The notes under the pieces were generated by a model. The model saw only the letters and a list, made by a program, of their open reading frames with translations. It did not search any database and was not told the DNA's origin. A DNA stretch of 64,000 nucleotides from Kutzneria sp036403095. Lineage in GTDB: Bacteria; Actinomycetota; Actinomycetes; Mycobacteriales; Pseudonocardiaceae. This document shows positions 1 through 7,530 of the stretch, piece after piece. The stretch lies in the NCBI GenBank assembly GCA_036403095.1, contig DASWRQ010000080.1, positions 36,603-100,602 of the forward strand. The letters run 5' to 3'. The position numbers were made by a program, and so were the translations under genes. The first letter of the stretch is position 1, and every line of letters starts with the position of its first letter.

Positions 1-496
1 GCAGGTCGCTCGGAATGATCAGCGCGGTCGGCGCGCGCTCCGCCTCGGCCACGCGGATGGCCCGGTCCAGCGCGTTCGGCAGCTGCTCGGGCACGTTCAC
101 CTCGACCAGATAGGCGCTGGCCACGTCCTTGAACAGGGCCTGCAGGTCGACCTCCTGCTGGTAGCTGGCCCCCATCGCGCTGCGCGCGGTCTGCCCGACG
201 ATCGCGACCACCGGGACGTGGTCGAGCTTGGCGTCGTAGAGGCCGTTGAGCAGGTGGATCGCGCCGGGTCCGGAGGTGGCCATGCAGACGCCGACCTTGC
301 CGCTGAACTTGGCGTAGCCGACCGCCTCGAAGGCGGCCATCTCCTCGTGGCGGGCCTGGATGAAGCGCGGCGTGTCGTCCGCCCGGCCGAAGGCGGCGAC
401 GATGCCGTTGATGCCGTCCCCTGGATAGGCGAAGACCTGGTCCACCTGCCAGTCACGCAGCCGTCCCAGCAGGTAGTCGCCGACGGTCTCGGCCAT
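1..496 (-). CDS. Thiamine-diphosphate enzyme, acetolactate synthase/pyruvate oxidase type (partial)
   Basis: The N-terminal 165 residues are present and the rest runs off the left edge. The sequence shows the TPP-binding pyrimidine domain of the acetolactate synthase/PoxB family: a start like MAETVGDYLLGRLRDWQVD, FAYPGDGINGI, the catalytic-Glu segment RHEEMAAFEAVGYAKFSG and ATSGPGAIHLLNGLYDAK. The ATG at 496 follows a strong GAGGAGG site. A sigma-B-type promoter lies about 40 nt upstream. Stress-linked stand-alone members are usually pyruvate oxidase-like rather than biosynthetic IlvB, but the specificity-giving C-terminal domain is outside the window. Confidence 0.85.
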   Translation of the reverse strand, partial: MAETVGDYLLGRLRDWQVDQVFAYPGDGINGIVAAFGRADDTPRFIQARHEEMAAFEAVGYAKFSGKVGVCMATSGPGAIHLLNGLYDAKLDHVPVVAIVGQTARSAMGASYQQEVDLQALFKDVASAYLVEVNVPEQLPNALDRAIRVAEAERAPTALIIPSDL

Positions 497-535
497 GATT
501 CCTCCTCGCGTGAGCTTGCCGGTGTCGACAGCCGG

Positions 536-560
536 GTACCCAGGCGCGAGGTTTCAAATC
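536..560 (-). promoter_or_regulatory. Sigma-B/F-type promoter for the TPP enzyme
   Basis: On the minus strand GATTT, 14 nt, then GGGTAC. It lies about 40 nt before the ATG at 496, leaving room for the ribosome site. Confidence 0.6.
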
Positions 561-889
561 CGGGTCGGGACCCCGGCCAGCAGCCCCGTCGCCCACGCGG
601 CCACCCGGGCCGGCGCCGGCCGGGTCTCGGGGCCCATGTCAGCGATGACGAGCAGGTCCTCGCCGCTGTAGGTCTCCACCGCCGCCGACCAGCCCCGGTC
701 CTCCTCCCACAGCAGCGCGGCGTCACGGTCCGGGTAGCCGGCCAGGTGTCCGTCCACCGCCAGATAGACGCTGACCGGCCGCTCGGTCAGCACACACGCG
801 CACTCGCAGCGCAGTCCCATTGCCGAGCTGACCCGGTAGACGTAGTCCCACAGGTCCCGTAACGCAGAGTCGTCGAAGTCCAGTTCCAT
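554..889 (-). CDS. Small acidic protein, DUF6292-like
   Basis: About 111 residues with no catalytic motif that I recognise. The opening (LRDLWDYVYRVSSAMGL) and the pattern ending in WATGLLAGVPTRI resemble small proteins of the DUF6292 type common in Pseudonocardiaceae; this match is from memory. The ATG at 889 is chosen because GAGGTGG lies a short way upstream; an in-frame GTG three bases earlier is equally possible. Its own GGGTAT-type promoter suggests stress induction. Function unknown. Confidence 0.7.
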   Translation of the reverse strand: MELDFDDSALRDLWDYVYRVSSAMGLRCECACVLTERPVSVYLAVDGHLAGYPDRDAALLWEEDRGWSAAVETYSGEDLLVIADMGPETRPAPARVAAWATGLLAGVPTRI

Positions 890-923
890 CACGCTCGTCA
901 CCCACCTCGGTAGCCACAGCCAA

Positions 924-948
924 ATACCCGGGCGGGCGGCAAACAAGC
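924..948 (-). promoter_or_regulatory. Sigma-B/F-type promoter for the DUF6292-like gene
   Basis: Minus strand GCTT, 15 nt, GGGTAT. The leader is about 35 nt and holds the ribosome site used at 889. Confidence 0.6.
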
Positions 949-968
949 GGCGGCCTCAACTGTTCCGG

Positions 969-1463
969 TCAAGAGACCGATCCACCGGGCTCGACGAACA
1001 CGGCCTCGACGGCCCGCACGCGCGCGTTCTCCAGAGTGTCCTTCTGCGACTGGGCTCGAGCGAGCAGCTCGTCGAGCTGTGTCCGGTCGAGACGGTCGTC
1101 GTGGTCGGCCAGCCGGCGCAACGTCTGCCAGCCGGCGGCCTTGCCGTCCACGCCCAGGCGCATCGCCTCCAGCTCGATGACGTAGCTCAGCGGCGACCGG
1201 CTGAACAGCCGGCCGTTGAGCTTGAGGCGGCCCAGCTTCTCGCCGAGCCAGCCGCCGGCGACCTTGAGGTGGTCCTGCTGCACGCCGAGCGCGTCCATGA
1301 TGCGCAGCAGGCTCTCCCGATCCTGTTCGATGTCACGGGCGACGCCGGTCAGATCGGCGTCGTCGTGCTCGTGGGCGATGCGGCGGGCCAGTTCGACGCC
1401 GCCGGTCGCGCCGGCCAGGTGGTCGTTGAGATAGATGGCGAGCTCATGCCGGAAGGTGTCCAT
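969..1463 (-). CDS. Conserved all-helical protein of unknown function
   Basis: 164 residues, predicted mostly helical. Conserved-looking segments are YLNDHLAGATGGVELARR, DIEQDRESLLRIMDALGV and WLGEKLGRLKLNGRLFSRSP. I recall similar proteins in many actinobacteria, sometimes described as ferritin-like, but no clear di-iron ligand set is visible here. The start at 1463 is chosen because a GGGAAC promoter ends 10 nt upstream; longer frames extending to 2699 run antisense to other genes. Divergent from the coiled-coil gene at 1524. Confidence 0.75.
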   Translation of the reverse strand: MDTFRHELAIYLNDHLAGATGGVELARRIAHEHDDADLTGVARDIEQDRESLLRIMDALGVQQDHLKVAGGWLGEKLGRLKLNGRLFSRSPLSYVIELEAMRLGVDGKAAGWQTLRRLADHDDRLDRTQLDELLARAQSQKDTLENARVRAVEAVFVEPGGSVS

Positions 1464-1473
1464 GACACCAGGT

Positions 1474-1499
1474 GTTCCCGTCCTGACCTGCGGGCAACC
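1474..1499 (-). promoter_or_regulatory. Sigma-B/F-type promoter, near-leaderless
   Basis: Minus strand GGTT, 16 nt, GGGAAC, then only 10 nt to the ATG at 1463. No ribosome site fits between them. Confidence 0.5.
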
Positions 1500-1523
1500 G
1501 CGGCGCGGGATAGCCTGCGGCAC

Positions 1524-2234
1524 ATGGACCTCGAGGCGGCGGTCGACCGGCTCTACGGACTGCCCCGGGAACGGTTCACCGCCGAGCGCGACAAGATCGC
1601 CAAGGCCGAGCCGAAGATCGCCGATCAGGTCCGCAAGCTGCGCAAGCCGACCGTCGCCGCCGCGCAGGCCAACCAGCTGGCCCGCGAGCACCGCAAGGAC
1701 GTGGCCGCGCTGGTGGATCTCGGCCGCCGGATGCGGGCGGCCCAGGAGACGCTGGACGGGCCCGAGCTGCGGGAGCTGTCCCGGCGGCGGAGCGAGGTGC
1801 TGGACAATCTGGTCGGACGGGTGTCGAACGCCAACCCGGGTCTGCGGGACCTGCTGGAGCGCTCCTACACGGACCCGGCGGCGGCCGAGGACCTGCTCGC
1901 CGGACGGGTCGTGACGGCGCCGGAGGGCAGTGGCTGGGGCTTCGACGCGGCGATGCCGATGCCGGACGCAGTTGCCCACAAGCGCGACTCCAAGCGTGAC
2001 GAGGAACGGCAGCGGGCTTATGACGAGGCGGCGGCCGCGGACGCCGAGGCGCAGCGGGCGCTGGCGGCCGCGGAGGAGGAGCTCCGGTCCCGCGGCGAGG
2101 ATGTGGACCGGCTGCAAGCCGAGCTGAGCGACGCCCGCGTCGCCCGCGACGACGCCGACGAGGCCGTCAAGCAGGCGCGGCAGGAGGCGCAGCGGCGGGC
2201 GAAGGCGCTGCGTGAGGCTGAGCGGCGCCGGTAG
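1524..2234 (+). CDS. Coiled-coil protein of unknown function
   Basis: 236 residues. The N-terminal part (MDLEAAVDRLYGLP, then RKLRKPTVAAAQANQLAR) is helical. From about residue 155 to the end a charged Ala/Glu/Arg/Asp-rich stretch forms a long predicted coiled coil. No transmembrane segment or enzymatic motif is seen. The ATG at 1524 is the first one that leaves the family-like start intact; the longer frame from 1101 overlaps the divergent gene. Possibly structural or nucleoid-associated, but that is a guess. Confidence 0.75.
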   Translation: MDLEAAVDRLYGLPRERFTAERDKIAKAEPKIADQVRKLRKPTVAAAQANQLAREHRKDVAALVDLGRRMRAAQETLDGPELRELSRRRSEVLDNLVGRVSNANPGLRDLLERSYTDPAAAEDLLAGRVVTAPEGSGWGFDAAMPMPDAVAHKRDSKRDEERQRAYDEAAAADAEAQRALAAAEEELRSRGEDVDRLQAELSDARVARDDADEAVKQARQEAQRRAKALREAERRR

Positions 2235-2259
2235 TTTCACCGGCGGTGACCGAGGGAAG
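2234..2259 (+). promoter_or_regulatory. Sigma-B/F-type promoter, leaderless spacing
   Basis: GTTT, 16 nt, GGGAAG, then 8 nt to the ATG at 2268. The -35 overlaps the TAG stop of the preceding gene. Confidence 0.55.
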
Positions 2260-2267
2260 TCGGGGGC

Positions 2268-3197
2268 ATGGCGACGCACGCGCACGCGCCCGGGACACCG
2301 CTGGACATGCCGCCTGACTCGTGGTGGGCGGCGCTGAAACGCACGGTGACGGCCATCCCGGAGAACCACCTGATGGACTGGGCGGCATCGCTGACCTACT
2401 ACGCGGTGCTGTCGATCTTCCCGGGCCTGATCGTGATCACCGGCGCGGTCGGCCTGCTCGGGCCGGAAGCGACCAAGATGCTCACCGACAGCATCAATTC
2501 CGTGCCGATCGGCCAGGGCCGGGACCTGTTCGTCGGCGCGATCCAGAACGCGCACACTGGGGCCGGCCTGCTGGCGGTGATCGGTCTGCTCGGCGCGCTG
2601 TGGGCGGCCAGCGGCTACATCGGCGGCTTCATGCGGGCCAACAACGCCGTGTACGGCGTGGCCGAAGGCCGTCCACTGTGGAAGACGGTGCCGCTGCAAC
2701 TCGGGCTGACCCTGGCGCTGATGGTGATGCTGGCCGTGTCGGCGCTGGGGCTGGCGGTGTCCGGGCCGATCGCCGACCAGGTGGGGCAGTGGGTGGGCAT
2801 CGGGTCCACCGGCCTGCTGATCTGGGGCATCGCCAAGTGGCCGGTGATCGTGATACTCGTCAGCCTGGCGATCTGCCTGCTGTACTGGGCCGCGCCGAAC
2901 GTGCGCCAGCCCAAGCCGCGGTTCCTCTGGCTGACCGCCGGCAGCGTGCTCGCGGTGCTGCTCTGGCTGATCGCCTCGGTGGGCTTCGCGATCTACGTCG
3001 CGAATTTCGCATCCTACAACAAGACCTACGGCACCCTAGCTGGGGTGATCGTGTTTCTGGTTTGGCTGTGGATCAGTAACCTGGCGGTGCTGCTCGGCGC
3101 CGCCTTCGACGCCGAGCTGGCACGCGGCCGGCAGCTCGCCGTCGGGGAACCGGCCGACCACGAACCGTTCCTCGACCCCAGGGAGGCCGCCGAGTGA
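2268..3197 (+). CDS. YihY/BrkB family inner-membrane protein
   Basis: 309 residues with about six hydrophobic helices. Family hallmarks are MDWAASLTYYAVLSIFPGLI near residues 36-60, LWAASGYIGGFMRANNAVYG, the WPVIVILVSLAICLLYWAAPN helix region, and YNKTYGTLAGVIVFLVWLW near the C-terminus. The family was once called ribonuclease BN in error; its role is still open, with envelope or transport roles suggested. Its stop overlaps the GTG of the PhoU-like gene, so the two are translationally coupled. A possible weak GAGGGAAG ribosome site coincides with the -10, so leaderless and leadered readings both remain possible. Confidence 0.9.
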   Translation: MATHAHAPGTPLDMPPDSWWAALKRTVTAIPENHLMDWAASLTYYAVLSIFPGLIVITGAVGLLGPEATKMLTDSINSVPIGQGRDLFVGAIQNAHTGAGLLAVIGLLGALWAASGYIGGFMRANNAVYGVAEGRPLWKTVPLQLGLTLALMVMLAVSALGLAVSGPIADQVGQWVGIGSTGLLIWGIAKWPVIVILVSLAICLLYWAAPNVRQPKPRFLWLTAGSVLAVLLWLIASVGFAIYVANFASYNKTYGTLAGVIVFLVWLWISNLAVLLGAAFDAELARGRQLAVGEPADHEPFLDPREAAE

Positions 3198-3814
3198 GGC
3201 TGCGAGCCGCGCCACGCGACACCCGGTTCTACGACCTGCTCACCGCGTCCGCCCGCAACATCGGCGACGCGGTGGCGGTCCTCGACCAGTTCGTCCGCGC
3301 CGACGTCGCCGACCGGGATCCGCTCGCGCAGCAGATGCGCCGGCTGGAACACGTCGGGGACGACCACACGCACGCGATCATCGAGCTGATCGACGTCACG
3401 TTCGTGACCCCCTTCGACCGCGAGGACATCTACCGGCTGGCGGTCCGGCTGGACGACGTCGTCGACTACGTGGACGAGGTGGTCGACCTGTCCACCCTCT
3501 ACGGCTGCGAGCAGTTCCCGGACGGGGTGTTCGAACAGGTGGCGCTGCTGGGGAAGGCCGCCGCGCTGACCACCGAGGCGATGCCCAAGCTGCGCACCCC
3601 CAAGGAGCTCGTGCCGTACTGGCAGCAGGTCAGCCAGGTGGAGAACGACGCGGACCAGGTGCACCGGCGGCTGCTGAGCCTGCTGTTCGGCGGCGAGTAC
3701 GAGCCGCTGACGGTGATGAAGCTCAAGGACCTGGTGGACGGCCTGGAGTCGGCCGCGGATGCCTTCGAGCACGCGGCCGACGTCATGCACACGATCGCCG
3801 TCAAGGAGAGCTGA
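3194..3814 (+). CDS. PhoU-like (DUF47) accessory protein of the Pit phosphate transporter
   Basis: 206 residues, all helical. The pattern is typical of DUF47/PhoU_div proteins: RFYDLLTASARNIGDAV, MRRLEHVGDDHTHAIIELID, TPFDREDIYRLAVRLDDVVD and the later VENDADQVHRRLL. These carry the acidic repeats that bind metal in PhoU folds. GTG start overlapping the previous stop (GTGA); the Pit gene follows 2 nt after the stop. Such proteins are thought to modulate Pit activity or phosphate signalling in the cytoplasm. Confidence 0.92.
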   Translation: MRLRAAPRDTRFYDLLTASARNIGDAVAVLDQFVRADVADRDPLAQQMRRLEHVGDDHTHAIIELIDVTFVTPFDREDIYRLAVRLDDVVDYVDEVVDLSTLYGCEQFPDGVFEQVALLGKAAALTTEAMPKLRTPKELVPYWQQVSQVENDADQVHRRLLSLLFGGEYEPLTVMKLKDLVDGLESAADAFEHAADVMHTIAVKES

Positions 3815-3816
3815 GG

Positions 3817-4806
3817 GTGCTCGGCCTCTGGGTGGTGGTGGCCCTCGCCCTGGTGTTCAACTACACGAACGGTTTCCACGACGCGGCCAACGCCGTGGCC
3901 ACGGCCGTGTCCACCCGCGCCATGCCGTTGCGGTGGGCGCTGGCGATGGGCGCGGCAATGAACCTGATCGGGGCGCTGCTGTCGACCGGTGTCGCGGTGA
4001 CCGTCGCCGACGGGGTGATCACGCCGCCGAACGGGTCCAACGGGCTCGCCGTCGTGCTGGCCGCGGTGGTGGGCGCGATCGTCTGGAACATCGCGACCTG
4101 GTACTTCGGGTTGCCGTCCTCGTCCTCGCACGCCCTGATCGGCGGCCTGGTCGGCGCGGCGCTGGCCGCCTCGAGCGTGGTGCACTGGACCGGCGTGATC
4201 GACAAGGTGATCATTCCGATGATCATCTCGCCGCTGGTCGGGCTGGTGCTCGGCTACCTGGTCATGACGGCCATGCTGTGGGCGTTCCGCCGCGTCAACG
4301 CGCACAAGGTGCGGCGGGGGTTCCGCCGGGCCCAGATCGTGTCCGCGGCCGCGCTCGCGTTGGGCCACGGGCTCCAGGACGCGCAGAAGTCCATGGGCGT
4401 GATCGTGCTGGCGCTGGCCGTGTCGGGCGTGGGGCAGGGCCACACGGTGCCGTTGTGGGTGGTGTTGTCGTGCGCCGGGGCGATGGCCCTGGGCAGTTAC
4501 TCCGGTGGCCTGCGGGTGATGCGGACGCTGGGCCGTCGAGTGTTCCCGATGACGCCGCCGCACGGCTTCGCGGCCGAGCTGTCCGGTGCGGCCGTGCTGT
4601 ACGTGACGGCGTTCGCCTGGGCGGCGCCGATCTCGACCACGCACGTGATCACCACGGCGATCATGGGCGTCGGCGCGACCCGGCGGCCGTCGGCGGTGCG
4701 CTGGGGCATCGCCGGGGACATCGTCACCGGCTGGGTGCTGACCCTGCCCGCCGCCGCGCTCGTGGCCGCGCTCGTGTACTGGCCCGCGAGCCTCGTCCTC
4801 GGGTGA
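3817..4806 (+). CDS. pit: Low-affinity inorganic phosphate transporter, PiT family
   Basis: 329 residues with about ten membrane helices. Both family signatures are present: FNYTNGFHDAANAVATAVST near the N-terminus and ALALGHGLQDAQKSMGVI around residue 180, plus GLPSSSSHALIGG and PISTTHVITTAIMGVGATRR. The family symports metal-phosphate with protons. GTG start with GAGAGCTGAGG just upstream, 2 nt after the DUF47 stop, so it is an operon with that accessory gene and perhaps with brkB. Confidence 0.95.
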   Translation: MLGLWVVVALALVFNYTNGFHDAANAVATAVSTRAMPLRWALAMGAAMNLIGALLSTGVAVTVADGVITPPNGSNGLAVVLAAVVGAIVWNIATWYFGLPSSSSHALIGGLVGAALAASSVVHWTGVIDKVIIPMIISPLVGLVLGYLVMTAMLWAFRRVNAHKVRRGFRRAQIVSAAALALGHGLQDAQKSMGVIVLALAVSGVGQGHTVPLWVVLSCAGAMALGSYSGGLRVMRTLGRRVFPMTPPHGFAAELSGAAVLYVTAFAWAAPISTTHVITTAIMGVGATRRPSAVRWGIAGDIVTGWVLTLPAAALVAALVYWPASLVLG

Positions 4807-4839
4807 GGCACGCCCCGGCTGATTCGGGTTCTCGGGGGT

Positions 4840-4865
4840 GATTCGGGATCGCCGCGCCGGGGTAT
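4840..4865 (+). promoter_or_regulatory. Sigma-B/F-type promoter
   Basis: GATT, 16 nt, GGGTAT (15 nt if the -35 is read as GATTC). About 30 nt of leader with AGAGGTGG precedes the GTG at 4897. Confidence 0.6.
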
Positions 4866-4896
4866 TCCGGTGCCAACCCGAAGAGAGGTGGTTCTC

Positions 4897-5376
4897 GTGG
4901 ACACCGGAACGGTGTACTACCTGGTCGCCGGCGTCATCGCCATCGTCGTCGTGGGACGGCTGCTCGCCTTCAGCGGGAAGCGCTACCTGGCCGGCGCCAC
5001 GGTCGCCGCGCCGGAACGCGAGTCCGCCGGCTCGGTGGCGATGCTGGTGTCGATGCTGTTCCACCTGGTCACGCTGGGGCTGCTCGCGCTGCTGGCGGCG
5101 ATTCCGTTCGGCGGCGACCTGACCCAGGTCTTCCTGGTGCGGATCGGCCTGCTGCTGATCCTGGTGGCCGTCGCCTACGCGATCGCGCTGCGCATGCTGA
5201 CCCGGCGCAAGCAGGAGGAAGTGGTCTCCGGCTTCGACGCGCAGGTGCGGGAGCTCAGGCACGAGCGGGAGCACCCGAACGGCTACGCGGTGACCAACGA
5301 CCCGTCCGCCGGCATGGCGCCGCAGCCCGCGCCGGAGCCGACGCTCGGCGAGCCCCGTCCCCGGCCCCGGGCCTGA
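4897..5376 (+). CDS. Three-helix membrane protein of unknown function
   Basis: About 159 residues. The GTG at 4897 is preferred over the upstream in-frame GTG at 4870 because AGAGGTGG sits 5-6 nt before it. Helices are near residues 7-25, 48-70 and 80-100, followed by a hydrophilic tail rich in Pro, Glu and Arg facing the cytoplasm or outside. Not recognised. Just after the stop, imperfect 14-15 nt repeats of a GCCCTGACGG-like unit are seen. Confidence 0.75.
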   Translation: MDTGTVYYLVAGVIAIVVVGRLLAFSGKRYLAGATVAAPERESAGSVAMLVSMLFHLVTLGLLALLAAIPFGGDLTQVFLVRIGLLLILVAVAYAIALRMLTRRKQEEVVSGFDAQVRELRHEREHPNGYAVTNDPSAGMAPQPAPEPTLGEPRPRPRA

Positions 5377-5439
5377 CGATTCCGGCCCTGACCGGGGCTC
5401 TGACGGTTGTGGCCCGTGGAACGTTGTGGCCGGGCGGTT

Positions 5440-6444
5440 TCAGCGCGGCACGAGCGGGGGAGTCGGTGCGCCGGCTCCCTCCGCCAGTCCCCGCAGCAGC
5501 GCGGTGACGGCCTCCTGGGCCGAGTGCTCGGGCTGCCAGCCGAGTTCGGTCGACGCACGTGTGGTGTCCATCTCCGGCACCGACAGCGCTAGGTCGAGCC
5601 ACCCCGGCTCGGTCGGCTGGAGCCGCAGCCGCCAACTCGTCGCCGCGAGCGCGCGCAGGGCGCCGGCCGGCATCGGAATGTGCAGGGCGCCGGTCAGCCG
5701 CGCAAGCTTGCGCGGCGTGAGCGGCGGCGGCGCGGCCAGGTTGATCGCGCCGGAGACGTTGCCCCGCAACGCCAGCACGATGGCGCGGGCGACGTCGCTC
5801 GAATGCACGAACTGGAGCTTGAGGTGACTGGGCAACGGCAGCAGCCGCAACTTGGCCCGGGCCGCCAGGTCGAACAGGGCCGGCGGCGCGAGCTGGCCGA
5901 TGAAGTAGCGCTGGATCTCGCTGGCCGCGGCGTGCTGGAGCACGAGACCGGGACGGAAGCGAGTGACCGTCAGCTCCGGGTCGCCGGCCGCCACCAGGTC
6001 GAGCATGCGCTCCACGGCGGCCTTCTGGCTGCTGTACGTCGACGAGGGCACGCCGTCGGTCGGCCAGGACTCGTCGACCGCCTTGTCCTCGGGACCGGGG
6101 GAGTAGGCGCCGACCGAGGACAGGTACACCAACTGCCGCACGCCGGACGCGAGGGCGGCCTCGAACACGCGACGGCTGCCGTCCACATTGGTCCGGGCCA
6201 GCCGCGGGATGTTCCGGCTGGGCTGGAGCAGCCAGGCCAGGTGCACGACGGCGTCGGCGGCCTCGAAAGCCGCCCGCAGCAGCACATCGGAGTCGGCGCG
6301 GGAGATGTCGATCTCATGCCAGGGGATCTCCACCGCCGGCGCGCGCCGCGAGACTCCGACCACGTCGAAGTCGGGAGAACCGGCCATCGCATGCAGCAAG
6401 GCGGTTCCGATGTTGCCGGAACCGCCGACCACCACGACTCGCAT
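5440..6444 (-). CDS. NAD(P)-dependent epimerase/dehydratase (extended SDR)
   Basis: 334 residues with the Rossmann start VVVVGGSGNIGTALLHA, acidic residue pairs, VYLSSVGAY and the catalytic YSSQK motif (YxxxK). Substrate unknown; sugar-nucleotide or quinone/flavin-like reductive roles are both found in the family. It is the last gene of a three-gene operon with the flavodoxin-fold reductase (7255) and a 58-residue protein (6627), with gaps of 6 and 13 nt, all driven by the GGGTAG promoter at 7264-7288. Confidence 0.9.
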   Translation of the reverse strand: MRVVVVGGSGNIGTALLHAMAGSPDFDVVGVSRRAPAVEIPWHEIDISRADSDVLLRAAFEAADAVVHLAWLLQPSRNIPRLARTNVDGSRRVFEAALASGVRQLVYLSSVGAYSPGPEDKAVDESWPTDGVPSSTYSSQKAAVERMLDLVAAGDPELTVTRFRPGLVLQHAAASEIQRYFIGQLAPPALFDLAARAKLRLLPLPSHLKLQFVHSSDVARAIVLALRGNVSGAINLAAPPPLTPRKLARLTGALHIPMPAGALRALAATSWRLRLQPTEPGWLDLALSVPEMDTTRASTELGWQPEHSAQEAVTALLRGLAEGAGAPTPPLVPR

Positions 6445-6450
6445 CGTGCG

Positions 6451-6627
6451 TCACTCCTCGGGCGCGAGGCCGTCGTCCGCGCGCAGCCCGAGCATGTCCA
6501 GCAGCTCCGCGCACTGCTCGGCGTTGTCGGCCCGGCTGGCGATGTGCCGGGCGGCGCGCCGCCGCTGCTCGGGCGGGTTGCCGTCCAGCACGATGGACGG
6601 GCGGGCCGGGTTCTTGGTGAGCGCCAT
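6451..6627 (-). CDS. Small hypothetical protein in redox operon
   Basis: 58 residues, hydrophilic, rich in Arg, Ala, Asp and Glu (for example PPEQRRRAARHIASRADN and CAELLDMLGL). Strong GAGGAGG site before the ATG, overlapping the stop region of the upstream reductase, supports that it is real. Not recognised; likely a small helical protein. Confidence 0.65.
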   Translation of the reverse strand: MALTKNPARPSIVLDGNPPEQRRRAARHIASRADNAEQCAELLDMLGLRADDGLAPEE

Positions 6628-6640
6628 CGGGGCTGCCTCC

Positions 6641-7255
6641 TCAGGCCGGGTACGGGTTCTCACGCAGCACCCGCGCCAGGTGGGCGGCGTTGCTCGCGAG
6701 CTGCTTGGTGGTGTCGGCGACCTGCTCCGGCACCTCGTCGAGATCCTTGAAGTCGGTGCCGTGCATGGCCTCGCCGACCCAGTAGGTGACGCCGCCGGCC
6801 GGAATGGTGAAGCCGATGTCGTCCAGCGCCTGGAACAGGTCGGCGCTGACCTTGTGCGCGCCGTCCTCGTTGCCGACCACGGCGACCGTCGCGACCTTGT
6901 TGTACATGTGCGGCCGGCCGCTGTCGTCGGTCTCGGAAAGCTCGCCGTCCAGCCGTTCCAGCACCCGCTGGGCGATGCTCGACGGGTGCCCGAGCCAGAT
7001 CGGCGTGGCCAGCAGCAGGATGTCCGACTCCAGCAGCCGGGACCGGATCGCCGGCCACACGTCGCCCTCGCCCATGTCCACCGCGACGCCGGGCTTCACC
7101 TCCTGGTCGACGACCCGGATGATCTCGCCCTTGACGCCGTGGGCCGCGAACTGGTCCAGCACCAGCTGGGCGAGCAGGTCGCTGCTGGACGCGGCCGGTG
7201 ACGGCGTGAGCGTGCAGACCAGGGCAAGCACCCGCACTTCCTTAGCTGTGGCCAT
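6641..7255 (-). CDS. Flavodoxin-fold NAD(P)H-dependent FMN reductase
   Basis: 204 residues with a flavodoxin-like fold: VLALVCTLTPSPAASSSDLL at the FMN phosphate loop, DILLLATPIWLGHPSS and ATVAVVGNEDGAHKVSADLF, as in NADPH-dependent FMN reductases. The start at 7255 has no ribosome site but lies 8 nt downstream of a GGGTAG element, which fits leaderless translation. First gene of the operon 7255 to 5440; a quinone or flavin reductase role under oxidative stress is the likely reading. Confidence 0.9.
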   Translation of the reverse strand: MATAKEVRVLALVCTLTPSPAASSSDLLAQLVLDQFAAHGVKGEIIRVVDQEVKPGVAVDMGEGDVWPAIRSRLLESDILLLATPIWLGHPSSIAQRVLERLDGELSETDDSGRPHMYNKVATVAVVGNEDGAHKVSADLFQALDDIGFTIPAGGVTYWVGEAMHGTDFKDLDEVPEQVADTTKQLASNAAHLARVLRENPYPA

Positions 7256-7263
7256 GCCGACGG

Positions 7264-7288
7264 CTACCCGAGCCGATCGAAGCCAAAC
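7264..7288 (-). promoter_or_regulatory. Sigma-B/F-type promoter, leaderless spacing
   Basis: Minus strand GTTT, 15 nt, GGGTAG, then 8 nt to the ATG at 7255. Confidence 0.7.
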
Positions 7289-7296
7289 TGGCCCAA

Positions 7297-7345
7297 CCCC
7301 CGCGAGTCGCGCTCTCCGGCACACCGAATGCCGATTTCCGGCACA
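7297..7345. repeat. Half copy of the intergenic hairpin repeat found at 33813-33930
   Basis: CCCCCGCGAGTCGCGCTCT differs by one base from the 19-nt arm at 33813, and the following CACCGAATG and TTTC-GGCA segments also match in order. Both copies sit just upstream of a minus-strand GTTT promoter. Confidence 0.6.
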
Positions 7346-7381
7346 TTCGAATGTCACATGCGCGTCGTAGTCGCCGCTACG

Positions 7382-7406
7382 CGTCACATGCGGACCGCAT
7401 GTGACG
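7382..7406. repeat. 25-nt palindrome with two further copies of its half-site motif
   Basis: CGTCACATGCGG, one base, CCGCATGTGACG: perfect 12-bp arms. A third TGTCACATGCG lies at about 7353 next to the palindrome ACATTCGAATGT (7343-7354). It lies in a divergent intergenic region, so it may be an operator, or it may be the far side of the repeat element. Confidence 0.55.
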
Positions 7407-7452
7407 GGGGGAGGAGGGAGAGGGGAGGGGGTTGCGGGGGGGGTGTGGGGGT
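7405..7452 (+). other. G-rich purine tract
   Basis: Runs of G separated by A, T or C, with at least four G3+ blocks, lie between the palindrome and the membrane gene at 7531. The tract could form a G-quadruplex on the plus strand. No coding potential seen. Confidence 0.5.
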
Positions 7453-7530
7453 AGTCCGCTGGCATGCTTGATGACCGGCCATCGCTGCGGATTCCTGGGC
7501 ACGAGACGCCGACACCTGAGGTGGTGGACC

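Noticed and set aside
1464..2699. N-terminal extension of the minus gene starting at 1463
   Set aside because: The extension is antisense to the coiled-coil and BrkB genes and is low complexity; the ATG at 1463 has the expected promoter spacing.
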